From the NCBI GenBank assembly GCA_002449135.1, contig DKCH01000044.1, forward strand, positions 25,567-33,914: a DNA stretch of 8,348 nt, written 5' to 3'. The stretch is from Caryophanales bacterium UBA6879. Its GTDB lineage: Bacteria; Bacillota_I; Bacilli_A; RFN20; CAG-288. Numbering within the stretch: position 1 is the first letter of the stretch; the number at the start of each line of letters is the position of its first letter. The notes under the pieces were generated by a model. It ran no database searches. It saw only the letters and a list, made by a program, of their open reading frames with translations, and was not told the origin of the DNA. A program made the translations under genes and the position numbers. Below, one piece after another: positions 1-6,245 of this stretch.

Positions 1-30
1 CAACAAGCAAATCAGCAAAATAATAAATAA
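1..30 (+). CDS. Possible C-terminal tail of an upstream gene (partial)
   Basis: The first frame reads nine codons (QQANQQNNK) to a TAA stop at 28-30. A polar tail followed by an intergenic gap and a promoter-like sequence would fit the end of a protein encoded left of the window. Both other frames also close within 34 bases, so the choice of frame is uncertain. If this is a real gene it lies directly upstream of the hydrogenase gene on the same strand and might encode a partner of it, but nothing here identifies it. Confidence 0.25.
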   Translation, partial: QQANQQNNK

Positions 31-36
31 ATAGAC

Positions 37-65
37 TTAAAAATTAAAGATTAAAACTTTATAAT
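37..65 (+). promoter_or_regulatory. Candidate promoter of the hydrogenase gene
   Basis: A perfect TATAAT lies at 60-65. A weak -35 match (TTAAAA, 4 of 6) lies at 37-42 with a 17 bp spacer. Transcription would start near 72, shortly before the GGAG ribosome binding site at 77-80. AT-rich DNA gives such matches by chance, so the -10 is the main support. Confidence 0.4.
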
Positions 66-91
66 ATTAATGAATTGGAGAATTTAAATAT

Positions 92-1222
92 ATGTTAAAT
101 CAAGTAAAAAAACCAGAAATTAGTAAAGTAGAAGAATTATTAAAAGATCCTAGTAAAGTAGTAGTAGTTCAAACTGCTCCTGCTGTAAGAGTCTCTTTAG
201 GAGAATTATTTAATAAAACTCCTGGTACAAAAGTAACTGGCAAAATGGTTACCGCTTTAAAAAAGTTAGGATTTAAAGCTGTTTTTGACACTGACTTTGG
301 TGCTGATGTTACTATTTGGGAAGAAGCTAATGAATTCTTAAACAAAGTAAAAAACAATGGTCCTTTCCCAATGTTTAACTCTTGCTGTATCGGCTGGTTA
401 CAAATGGCTAACCGTGCTTATCAAGATTTAATGCCATTAGTTTCTACTACTAAATCACCAATCGGATGTTTAGGTTCTATTATTAAAACTTATTATGCTT
501 CTAAAATAAATGTCGATCCTAAAAATATTGTTGTAGTTGCTGTTGTTCCTTGTGTTTTAAAGAAAATGGAAAACATCTTACCTTATAACAAAACAAATGG
601 AATATTTGATGTCGATTTTTGTTGGACAACTAAAGACTTAGGTCAAGAAATCAAAGATGCTGGTATTGACTTTGATAGCTTAGAAGATTCTGATTTTGAT
701 TCTCCTTTAGGCGAATCCACTGGTGGTGGAACTATCTTCGGCCGTGGTGGTGGTGTCTTAGAAGCCGCTTTAAGAAATGCAATTTACACTGAAACTGGTA
801 AAATTGAAACTGATTCATTTAATTTCAAACCTGCTGCTTTCTCAAATGATGTTTTAGAAGCTGATGTTAAAATTGGTGATAAAAACTTAAAAGTTTGTTA
901 TTGCGGAATGATGGGCTTACGTCTAATTGCTGATCAAGTAAGAAAAGGAACTTGCCCATATCACTTTGTAGAAGTAATGGCTTGCCCAGGTGGATGTATC
1001 TTAGGTGGTGGTCAACCTGTACACTTACCAAAAGAAATGCCTGCAGCTGAAGTTAAGCGTTTAAGAAAAGAAGGCTTAAATAATATAGATAAGAGTCAAG
1101 CTAATAGAGTTCCAGCCTTAAACAAATCATTACAAGAAGTTTATAAAGCCATTTATGATGGTAAACCAGGTTCTGAAAAAGCTGAAAAGGCTCTTCATAG
1201 AGATTACTCAATTAAAGCTTAA
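92..1222 (+). CDS. [FeFe] hydrogenase, H-domain only
   Basis: This is the catalytic domain of an iron-only hydrogenase, which interconverts protons, electrons and H2 at the H-cluster in the cytoplasm. The three cysteine signatures are visible: NSCCIGW (C98, C99), VPCVLKKME (C154) and EVMACPGGC (C298, C302), followed by LGGGQP. By alignment to Clostridium CpI from memory, proton-path residues E78, E81, C98 and S118 are kept, while the path arginine is K85. Two usual residues are changed: the proline after the first CC pair is I100, and the methionine before PC is V152. The protein has 376 residues and only about 24 precede the domain start (VVVVQTAPAVR). It therefore lacks the N-terminal ferredoxin-like FeS domains of most clostridial enzymes, so electrons must come from a separate ferredoxin or a partner subunit. 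GGAG at 77-80 supports the ATG at 92. Sensory or non-classical hydrogenase subfamilies remain possible. Confidence 0.9.
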   Translation: MLNQVKKPEISKVEELLKDPSKVVVVQTAPAVRVSLGELFNKTPGTKVTGKMVTALKKLGFKAVFDTDFGADVTIWEEANEFLNKVKNNGPFPMFNSCCIGWLQMANRAYQDLMPLVSTTKSPIGCLGSIIKTYYASKINVDPKNIVVVAVVPCVLKKMENILPYNKTNGIFDVDFCWTTKDLGQEIKDAGIDFDSLEDSDFDSPLGESTGGGTIFGRGGGVLEAALRNAIYTETGKIETDSFNFKPAAFSNDVLEADVKIGDKNLKVCYCGMMGLRLIADQVRKGTCPYHFVEVMACPGGCILGGGQPVHLPKEMPAAEVKRLRKEGLNNIDKSQANRVPALNKSLQEVYKAIYDGKPGSEKAEKALHRDYSIKA

Positions 1223-1225
1223 TTT

Positions 1226-1248
1226 AAAAAGGGGATTATCCCCTTTTT
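1226..1248. terminator. Bidirectional intrinsic terminator
   Basis: GGGGA (1231-1235) pairs with TCCCC (1239-1243) around a TTA loop, flanked by AAAAA at 1226-1230 and TTTTT at 1244-1248. The hairpin therefore ends in a T-run on either strand. It can terminate both the hydrogenase transcript (+) and the convergent trmD transcript (-). The trmD stop codon (1247-1249) lies inside its A/T tract. Confidence 0.9.
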
Positions 1249-2026
1249 AGTTGCTTTTTAAAAACCTTTCGCCTTTTTCTAAAGCTATTTTTTCTTCTTT
1301 AGAAATTGTATTTTCTTCAATCTCTTTTAATCTTTTAAAATCATTTTTAGTAAATTGATACTTATTAAAAAGATCTTTCCTTAGATTTTTAGTAATTTTT
1401 AATGCTTCCCTTTGACGAAAATTTTCAACAGCCTTATGATTTCCAGTTAATAAAATACTTGGAACCTTATCTCCATTAAAATCATAAGGATAAGTATACT
1501 GTGGATACTCAAGTAAGCCATTGTTAAAACTTTCTTCTTTGGTAGATTCACTTGAAATAGCTCCATCTAATAATCTTGTAATAGCATCTGATAAAGCTAG
1601 GGCACCAATTTCACCACCTGTAGTTATATAATCACCAAGAGATATTAATTCATCCATGTATTTATTAAAACGATAGTCCACTCCTTCATAGTGACCACAA
1701 ACCAAAACTAATTCTTCTTTTTTAGATAATTCTATAGCCTTTTCTTGATTAAAAGTTTTTCCTAAAGGTGAAAGTAATATTTTATATGATTTATTAGAAC
1801 TATTATCTTTTAAAGCATCTACTAAAGGCTGCATTTTCATAATTAAACCTGCCCCACCTCCAATAGGTCTATCATCAACACGATGATGTTTATCTAAAGT
1901 ATAATCACGAATATTTACTAATTTAAATTCTACAACATTTTTGCTAATGGCTCTTTTTATAATTGAGTTATTTAAAAAAGAATCAAAATATTCTGGAAAC
2001 AATGTTAAAATCGTAATTTTAAGCAT
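1247..2026 (-). CDS. trmD: tRNA (guanine-N1)-methyltransferase TrmD
   Basis: TrmD uses S-adenosylmethionine to methylate G37 next to the anticodon of tRNAs that read CNN codons, preventing +1 frameshifts. Family hallmarks are present: start MLKITILTLFPEYF, VDDRPIGGGAG (50-60), the SAM-site loop LLSPLG (84-89), CGHYEGVD (110-117), the trefoil-knot stretch SLGDYITTGGE (129-139) with the probable catalytic aspartate D147, and GNHKAVENFRQREALK (195-210). The length of 259 residues is normal with a slightly long lysine-rich C-terminus. The start overlaps the rimM stop by 8 bases, which suggests translational coupling. It is the last gene of the operon and ends in a terminator. The rplS gene that commonly follows trmD is absent here. 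Confidence 0.96.
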   Translation of the reverse strand: MLKITILTLFPEYFDSFLNNSIIKRAISKNVVEFKLVNIRDYTLDKHHRVDDRPIGGGAGLIMKMQPLVDALKDNSSNKSYKILLSPLGKTFNQEKAIELSKKEELVLVCGHYEGVDYRFNKYMDELISLGDYITTGGEIGALALSDAITRLLDGAISSESTKEESFNNGLLEYPQYTYPYDFNGDKVPSILLTGNHKAVENFRQREALKITKNLRKDLFNKYQFTKNDFKRLKEIEENTISKEEKIALEKGERFLKSN

Positions 2027-2516
2027 TGTAATAAACCTCTACACCTAAACTAGTTAAATAAATTGTTTTATTTTCAGTATCAATTCTACTATAAAAAATA
2101 TCTTTAATTAGAGGAATTAATTTCTTATTAACTACTAAATAATTTTTATTAGCAATTATTTGATAATCAGAAACTAGACCTAATTCATTTTTTTGTTCAT
2201 CAACAACTTTAAAATTAATCAAATCATCTAAATAAACAATAGAATCATCTTCAATTTTAGTAGCATAAAGGTCTCTTTTTAAAAGAAACTCTATTTGATT
2301 TATATCATTAAATTCTTTAAATTTTAAAATTGCCTTATTATCTTTAATATGAGAAATTTGCTCAATTGTTAAAGGGAGATATTGATTGTTTTCTAAATAA
2401 TAACAAACCTGATTTGAAGCAAATCTATAAGAAATATTATCGCTTAGTAAAATAATTTTTACTTGACCTTTTAAAGCATAAGCTTCTTGTACATATGCAA
2501 TTTTTTTATATTCCAT
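2019..2516 (-). CDS. rimM: Ribosome maturation factor RimM
   Basis: RimM binds ribosomal protein uS19 and helps assemble the 30S head. The 165-residue protein has the N-terminal RimM barrel (about 4-80, starting YKKIAYVQEAYALKGQVKI) and a C-terminal PRC-barrel (about 90-160, with LIPLIKDIF and IDTENKTIYL). Sequence divergence is high, as is usual for this family. I place the start at the ATG at 2516: the frame is open up to an ATG at 2558, but that longer version would run through an intrinsic terminator, while the 2516 start directly follows AAAGGAGG and matches the family N-terminus. It lies between khpA and trmD and overlaps the trmD start by 8 bases. Confidence 0.92.
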   Translation of the reverse strand: MEYKKIAYVQEAYALKGQVKIILLSDNISYRFASNQVCYYLENNQYLPLTIEQISHIKDNKAILKFKEFNDINQIEFLLKRDLYATKIEDDSIVYLDDLINFKVVDEQKNELGLVSDYQIIANKNYLVVNKKLIPLIKDIFYSRIDTENKTIYLTSLGVEVYYNA

Positions 2517-2518
2517 AT

Positions 2519-2528
2519 CTCCTCCTTT
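2519..2528 (-). promoter_or_regulatory. Ribosome binding site that fixes the rimM start
   Basis: On the minus strand AAAGGAGGAG sits 2 bases before the ATG at 2516, leaving 4 bases after the AGGAGG core. It begins immediately downstream of the T-run of the khpA-rimM terminator. This makes 2516, not the upstream in-frame ATG at 2558, the likely start. Confidence 0.85.
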
Positions 2529-2555
2529 AAAAAAAGCTGTTAGAAATCTAACAGC
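2529..2555 (-). terminator. Intrinsic terminator inside the rpsP operon, between khpA and rimM
   Basis: The segment 2536-2555 is a perfect inverted repeat, GCTGTTAGA and TCTAACAGC around two bases. On the minus strand it is followed at once by seven T (2535-2529). It starts only a few bases after the khpA stop codon (2562-2564) and ends against the rimM ribosome binding site. It would end part of the rpsP-khpA transcripts and lower rimM-trmD expression. Confidence 0.85.
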
Positions 2556-2561
2556 CATAAA

Positions 2562-2843
2562 TTATTCAGCTTCTTTTTCTGAAGAAAATGATTCGAATTT
2601 GATATGAACTCTCTTTCGATCATCCCTAGCTTTAACATTAACAACTGTTCTTATAGCATCGGCAACTGAACCATGACGGCCAATTAATTTACCAAGAACA
2701 TTGTCAGGGCAAGCAACTAAATAATGGACATCTCTACTTCTTTCGAGCTCATCTTCCCTGTCCATTAAACGAATAAGTAACTGAGATGGATCATCAACTA
2801 GCGGCTCGATACATGCTTTGATGATTAAACTATAGTCAGTCAT
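2562..2843 (-). CDS. khpA: KH-domain RNA-binding protein KhpA (YlqC-like)
   Basis: This 93-residue protein is a single type II KH domain of the family encoded between rpsP and rimM in many Bacillota. The nucleic-acid-binding GxxG loop is clear: GKLIGRHGSVADAIRT at 51-66, with G55, R56, H57, G58. In Streptococcus and Lactobacillus the homologue pairs with KhpB/EloR, binds RNA and affects cell elongation and division; I infer the same class of role. The N-terminus (DYSLIIKACIEPLVDDP) and an acidic tail fit the family and its usual short length. The start lies 4 bases after the rpsP stop, with only a weak AAGG upstream, so translation is probably coupled to rpsP. A terminator follows it. Confidence 0.93.
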   Translation of the reverse strand: MTDYSLIIKACIEPLVDDPSQLLIRLMDREDELERSRDVHYLVACPDNVLGKLIGRHGSVADAIRTVVNVKARDDRKRVHIKFESFSSEKEAE

Positions 2844-2847
2844 TTAT

Positions 2848-3126
2848 TTACTTAGCCTTTTTGTTAGCTTTTTTAGTTTCTAAATATTTAGCGTAAATGC
2901 CTTTAGCAATCAATAAAGTTTTTACACTATCAGAAGGTAAAGCACCTTTTAATAACCAAGAAATTGCTTTTTCTTCATCAACAACAGCATGTTCAATATC
3001 TTTAGGATTGAAATGACCAATTTGTTCAATGCAAGAACCATCTCTTGGACTTCTAGAATCAGTAACAACTACTCTATAAGCAGGTTCAAAGTGTCTACCA
3101 ATTCTTGCTAATCTAATTTTAACCAT
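2848..3126 (-). CDS. rpsP: 30S ribosomal protein bS16
   Basis: bS16 is a small structural protein of the 30S subunit, needed for body assembly. The start MVKIRLARIGRHFEPAYRV and the signature VTDSRSPRDG, followed by IEQIGHFNPK, are typical. The length of 92 residues with a lysine-rich tail is normal. AAGGA lies upstream of the ATG at 3126 and a strong promoter precedes it, so this is the first gene of the rpsP-khpA-rimM-trmD operon. The signal-recognition gene ffh, often found upstream in related operons, is not here; a membrane-protein gene occupies that side. Confidence 0.97.
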   Translation of the reverse strand: MVKIRLARIGRHFEPAYRVVVTDSRSPRDGSCIEQIGHFNPKDIEHAVVDEEKAISWLLKGALPSDSVKTLLIAKGIYAKYLETKKANKKAK

Positions 3127-3157
3127 ATAATTAAATTCCTTTCTTTTAACACAATAA

Positions 3158-3186
3158 ATAATACATATACTTTAAGTGCATGTCAA
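3158..3186 (-). promoter_or_regulatory. Strong sigma-A type promoter of the rpsP operon
   Basis: On the minus strand a perfect TTGACA (3181-3186) is followed after exactly 17 bases by TATTAT (3158-3163), with an extended TG one base before the -10. Transcription would start near 3151, about 25 bases before the rpsP ATG. This is the best promoter in the window. It lies 22 bases beyond the stop of the upstream gene, with no clear hairpin terminator between, so some read-through from that gene is possible. Confidence 0.88.
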
Positions 3187-3208
3187 GTATTTTTACTTTA
3201 CTGCTAGT

Positions 3209-3649
3209 TTAATATTTAGAACCTCTAAAACCATAGTGAAATATAATTTTATTAATTCCTACACCTAATCCTGTTGCTAAAATAATTGCTCCAAAAGGAA
3301 TTAAACAATTAGTATATGTAGCATATAATAAACCAGAAATAATAAATACAAAAGTTGAAACCCCAAAAACATAACCATTATTCACTTTATTTTTTCTAAA
3401 AAGAATTTCATAAACTAAACAACTAATAGCTACAATAGAAGAAACTAAAGGTAAAAGTAAAATTGTTTGGAAAAAGATATCTTTAGGATTATCAAATAAA
3501 TATAACAAAGAATAATAATAAGAAGACAACTGGTTTGTATGCTTATTAAAATCATATAAAGGTAAAACAATAGGAGCAAACCCACTTAAAAGGAAAATTG
3601 AAAAAATTACTATATATATAATTCTTTCGTACAAACCATATTTTGTCAT
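3209..3649 (-). CDS. Small four-helix membrane protein of unknown function
   Basis: I do not recognise a family. The 146-residue protein has four likely membrane helices, at about 9-31, 58-81, 91-111 and 115-134. A polar segment with several tyrosines (33-57) lies between helices 1 and 2, a short basic loop (FRKNKVNN) between 2 and 3, and a basic C-terminus (FHYGFRGSKY). The positive-inside rule suggests both ends face the cytoplasm. Helix 4 is glycine-rich. It starts two bases after the fprA stop with no good ribosome binding site, so it is probably translationally coupled to fprA and made in the same transcript. This hints at a role linked to redox stress, but gives no direct evidence of function. 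Confidence 0.75.
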   Translation of the reverse strand: MTKYGLYERIIYIVIFSIFLLSGFAPIVLPLYDFNKHTNQLSSYYYSLLYLFDNPKDIFFQTILLLPLVSSIVAISCLVYEILFRKNKVNNGYVFGVSTFVFIISGLLYATYTNCLIPFGAIILATGLGVGINKIIFHYGFRGSKY

Positions 3650-3651
3650 TC

Positions 3652-4851
3652 TTACATTTTTTCAATAATATTATTAGCTAAAGCTTCTAATTTACTATCT
3701 ACAGTTGCTGGATTATAAGCACACATAAATGAAACTTTAGTATCTAAAATAACACTATCTTTAACCTTAGAAAGTAAACCTTCCATTACTCTATTTGCCA
3801 TTGGTGCCCAGGAACCAGATTCCATTAGCGCATAATTTCTTTTAGTTAAACCTGAATTAATTAAATGAGTTATAAAAGTTTCCATATATGGGAAAATTCC
3901 ATTATTATAAGTTGGGCTTGCTAAAACAATATTTTTAACTCTAAAAGCTTCAGAAACTAAATAAGAAACCTCATAATCAGAAACATCAAATAAGGAGGTT
4001 TTAATACCTTTAGAAATTAAAATCTTTTGTAAATTAACAGCAGCCTCTAAAGTATTAGAGTACATAGAACCAACAAAAATCGCTACTTCATTATTAGCTT
4101 CTGGAGTATATGAAGACCATTTATCATATAAAGAAATAATAGTTGCAAAATCATTTCTCCAAATTGGACCATGTAATGGGCAAATAAGCTTAATCTCTAG
4201 ACTTTGAGCACCTTTTAAAACCTTTTGAACATAACTGCCATATTTACCGACAATATTAGTATAATATCTTCTCATTTCTGAATAGAAAAAGTCATCTTTT
4301 TTAATATTATCAGCAAATAAAATTCCATCATTAGCACCAAAAGTACCAAAGGCATCAGCACTAAATAAAATCTTTTCTGTAGTATCATAAGTAAAAATTA
4401 CTTCTGGCCAATGAATAAAGGTAGCATTAATAAAACTTAATTGATGGTGACCTAAATCTAGAGTAGTTTTATTTGGAATAATTGGTGTAAATTGATTTTT
4501 AATATCCTTTTTTAAATAAAGATTCAGCATTCTACTTGCTGAACTAGAAGCATAAATATGAACATCAGGATATAAATCTAAAATATTTTTAATAGCTTTA
4601 GAATGATCAGGTTCCATATGTTGAACAATTAAAATATCTAATTTTCTTCCATTTAAAGCTTCTTTAACATGGTCTAGAAACTTATCAATAACAGAGTTAT
4701 CAACAGTATCAATTAAACATGTTTTATCATCAACATATAAAAATGAGTTATAAGCCATTCCAGTAGGAATATTAAACATTCTTTCAAATGACTTTTCAGT
4801 ATGTGAACAATCACCAACATAATATAAATCTTTTCCAATTAAGTTAAGCAT
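3652..4851 (-). CDS. fprA: Flavodiiron protein (class A), O2 and/or NO reductase
   Basis: Flavodiiron proteins reduce O2 to water, or NO to N2O, in the cytoplasm of anaerobes, taking electrons through FMN usually from rubredoxin. The metallo-beta-lactamase-like domain (about 1-250) carries all expected di-iron ligands: H78, E80, D82 and H83 in the HMEPDH motif, H147 (FIHWPE), D166 (SADAFG) and H227 (PLHGP). EMRRYYTNIVGKYG is a family marker. The flavodoxin domain (about 254-399) has the FMN phosphate loop GSMYSNT (261-267) and the later FMN loops ASPTYNNG and SGSWAP. The length of 399 residues is typical of the two-domain class A form with no fused rubredoxin. AAGGAG precedes the ATG. Upstream is a TetR-type gene and downstream a coupled membrane protein. 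Whether O2 or NO is the main substrate cannot be read from the sequence. Confidence 0.95.
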   Translation of the reverse strand: MLNLIGKDLYYVGDCSHTEKSFERMFNIPTGMAYNSFLYVDDKTCLIDTVDNSVIDKFLDHVKEALNGRKLDILIVQHMEPDHSKAIKNILDLYPDVHIYASSSASRMLNLYLKKDIKNQFTPIIPNKTTLDLGHHQLSFINATFIHWPEVIFTYDTTEKILFSADAFGTFGANDGILFADNIKKDDFFYSEMRRYYTNIVGKYGSYVQKVLKGAQSLEIKLICPLHGPIWRNDFATIISLYDKWSSYTPEANNEVAIFVGSMYSNTLEAAVNLQKILISKGIKTSLFDVSDYEVSYLVSEAFRVKNIVLASPTYNNGIFPYMETFITHLINSGLTKRNYALMESGSWAPMANRVMEGLLSKVKDSVILDTKVSFMCAYNPATVDSKLEALANNIIEKM

Positions 4852-4862
4852 TAATTATCTCC

Positions 4863-4888
4863 TTATCAAATTTATCAAATAAATTATA
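4863..4888 (-). promoter_or_regulatory. Candidate fprA control region: -10 element and repeats
   Basis: On the minus strand TATAAT lies at 4883-4888, but no convincing -35 is seen 15-19 bases upstream. Between it and the fprA ribosome binding site are two direct copies of TTATCAAA (4863-4870 and 4872-4879, period 9). The second is part of a small dyad, TTTAT-CAA-ATAAA (4871-4883). A repressor bound here would cover the transcription start. The adjacent TetR-type protein is the obvious candidate, by inference only. Confidence 0.35.
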
Positions 4889-4919
4889 ATCATATTTTAA
4901 TAAAAATAAAATAAGACGT

Positions 4920-5483
4920 TCAAATTTTAGACAGCATAATAATATTTTCGTCAAAAGTTGAATGAATCAAACTATAAATAATTTTCGCTTTATTTAGAGG
5001 TATAAAATTTTCACCAGATCTAAACCAAATAATTAATTCTTTAGAAATATAAAAAGAATAAAAATTAATAAGTTCATTTCTATTATCTTCTTTTAAACAA
5101 ACATTTAAAAATTTTTCTCTCTTTTTTATAAATTCACCAAAAATTTCCTTTAAAATTTTACCTAAATAAAAGTTTATAGATTCTTCTGAAATGTTGGTAA
5201 TAGCATTTAAAAATACTTTTCTATTATCCATTAAATAATTAAATAAAGATGTATAAGTTAATAACATATCATTAGTAGAATTAATATTAAAAATAATTTT
5301 GTTAACCTCACTAGAAAAAACATCAAAAGCTAATTCATAAATATCACTAAAATAATAATAAAAAGATTGGCGATTAATATTACAAACCTCTGAAATTTCT
5401 TTAACAGTAATTTTACTTAAAGGTTTTGTTTCTAACATGCTTTTTATTGCGATGGAAAGTTTTTCTTTAATATTTTCCTTCAT
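4920..5483 (-). CDS. TetR/AcrR-family transcriptional regulator
   Basis: The N-terminal DNA-binding domain is typical of TetR: about residues 4-50, with ITVKEISEVCNINRQSFYYYFSDIYELA at 25-52 forming the helix-turn-helix and the helix 4 start. The INRQ-FYYYF-DIYEL pattern resembles the DhaS-like group (TetR_C-type ligand domains). The C-terminal part (55-187) is diverged and gives no clue to the ligand. It is very AT-rich even for this window. The ATG at 5483 is the only good start: an in-frame stop lies just upstream and no Shine-Dalgarno is visible. The stop is TGA. It sits between ferritin and fprA on the same strand, so regulation of fprA or ferritin is a reasonable inference, though TetR proteins also act on distant genes. 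Confidence 0.88.
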   Translation of the reverse strand: MKENIKEKLSIAIKSMLETKPLSKITVKEISEVCNINRQSFYYYFSDIYELAFDVFSSEVNKIIFNINSTNDMLLTYTSLFNYLMDNRKVFLNAITNISEESINFYLGKILKEIFGEFIKKREKFLNVCLKEDNRNELINFYSFYISKELIIWFRSGENFIPLNKAKIIYSLIHSTFDENIIMLSKI

Positions 5484-5502
5484 AGCAAAAATATTTTAAC
5501 AT

Positions 5503-5533
5503 AAAAAAAGCCCTTAATTATTTATAAGGGCTT
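5503..5533 (-). terminator. Intrinsic terminator of the ferritin gene
   Basis: AAGCCCTTA and TAAGGGCTT form a 9 bp perfect stem (5508-5516 with 5525-5533) around an 8-base loop. On the minus strand it is followed by seven T (5509-5503, the first two shared with the stem's A-T pairs). It lies 14 bases past the ferritin stop and ends 19 bases before the tetR start. Confidence 0.9.
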
Positions 5534-5547
5534 ACAAGCTAAATCAC

Positions 5548-6036
5548 CTATTTTCTTTCAGATAATTGTTTATTTAATAAGAACAAACCTTCTGGTGCAG
5601 AAGCAAATAACTTAAATTCATCAATTAAAGCGTGAGCATTCTTTTCTTCTTCTACTTGTTCCTTAATAAAGTAGTTTAAGAATTCCATAGTCTTAAATTC
5701 TTTAGCTTCATGAGCAGCAGCATAAATATCATTAATTGAGGAAGAAATAAATTCTTCGTGACTTAAACCAGCTTCCAAAACAGCTAAATCAGAAGATAAT
5801 TTCTTATCTGGTTTATCAATAGCTTCTAATTTTACACTATTACCATTAGCTAAAAGATATTCTCTAATTTTCATAGCATGTCCAACTTCTTCTTGAGCTT
5901 GGATATTATACCAAGAAGCAAAACCATTTAACCCTTTAATAGCAAAATAGTTAGCAAAATCCAAATAAAGATAAGATGAATAAAATTCTTTATTAATTTG
6001 ATCATTTAATAATTCGGCAACTTTTTTATTTAACAT
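5548..6036 (-). CDS. ftnA: Bacterial non-heme ferritin
   Basis: This protein forms a 24-subunit cage that oxidises Fe2+ and stores iron as a mineral, consuming peroxide or O2 and limiting Fenton chemistry. Every ferroxidase residue falls at the same number as in Escherichia coli FtnA: E17, Y24, E50, H53, E94, Q127 and E130, including the third-site E129 region. The four-helix-bundle pattern is intact and the length of 162 residues is normal. There is no C-terminal heme-ligand feature of bacterioferritin or long N-terminal Dps tail. AAGGAGGAT, near-perfect to the 16S rRNA tail, precedes the ATG, so strong translation is expected. It has its own promoter and terminator and is thus monocistronic. 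Confidence 0.96.
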   Translation of the reverse strand: MLNKKVAELLNDQINKEFYSSYLYLDFANYFAIKGLNGFASWYNIQAQEEVGHAMKIREYLLANGNSVKLEAIDKPDKKLSSDLAVLEAGLSHEEFISSSINDIYAAAHEAKEFKTMEFLNYFIKEQVEEEKNAHALIDEFKLFASAPEGLFLLNKQLSERK

Positions 6037-6065
6037 ACTTAGTAATCCTCCTTATTGCATAAAGT

Positions 6066-6093
6066 AATATAGCCATCTTTTTAAAAAAGTAAA
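6066..6093 (-). promoter_or_regulatory. Candidate ferritin promoter
   Basis: On the minus strand TTTACT (6088-6093, 4 of 6) and TATATT (6066-6071, 5 of 6) are separated by 16 bases. Transcription would start near 6059, just upstream of the AAGGAGG that precedes the ferritin ATG. No clear Fur or PerR box overlaps it. Confidence 0.45.
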
Positions 6094-6145
6094 GACCATA
6101 TTTTTTTAAATTTTTAATCACAAAATCAAAATATAATTATAAAAG

Positions 6146-6165
6146 AGTTTGCTACAAATCAAACT
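6146..6165 (-). terminator. Weak candidate terminator after the accessory operon
   Basis: AGTTTG and CAAACT form a 6 bp stem around an 8-base loop, followed on the minus strand by CTTTTAT and more A/T. It lies in the 209-base gap between the last accessory gene and ferritin and could end the accessory transcript. The stem is short, so confidence is low. Apart from this and the ferritin promoter I see nothing else in the gap. Confidence 0.3.
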
Positions 6166-6245
6166 AATAAATATTAAAATATCACTTCTCATAGAAATAG
6201 AAAAAAATTGGATAAAAAATAAATTAGAAATCTAAAAAGTAATTT

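Noticed and set aside
169..357. A 62-codon minus-strand frame opposite the hydrogenase gene
   Set aside because: It is antisense to a strongly conserved coding region, with no ribosome binding site, and looks like a shadow.
2517..2558. Upstream extension of rimM to an ATG at 2558
   Set aside because: The extension codes through a terminator hairpin and the Shine-Dalgarno; the family start matches the ATG at 2516.
4920..4922. Genome-wide reading of TGA as tryptophan
   Set aside because: All tryptophans in the conserved genes are TGG, and TGA ends tetR at a sensible place; only one internal TGA was seen, inside a gene with other lesions.
6132..6141. Palindrome TATAATTATA, considered as a PerR or Fur operator for ferritin
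   Set aside because: It lacks the 7-1-7 spacing of PerR boxes, lies about 60 bases upstream of the proposed -10, and such A/T palindromes are expected by chance here.
6227..6238. TTAGA and TCTAA mini-hairpin after the last accessory gene, considered as a terminator
   Set aside because: The stem is five mostly A-T pairs, too weak for an intrinsic terminator.
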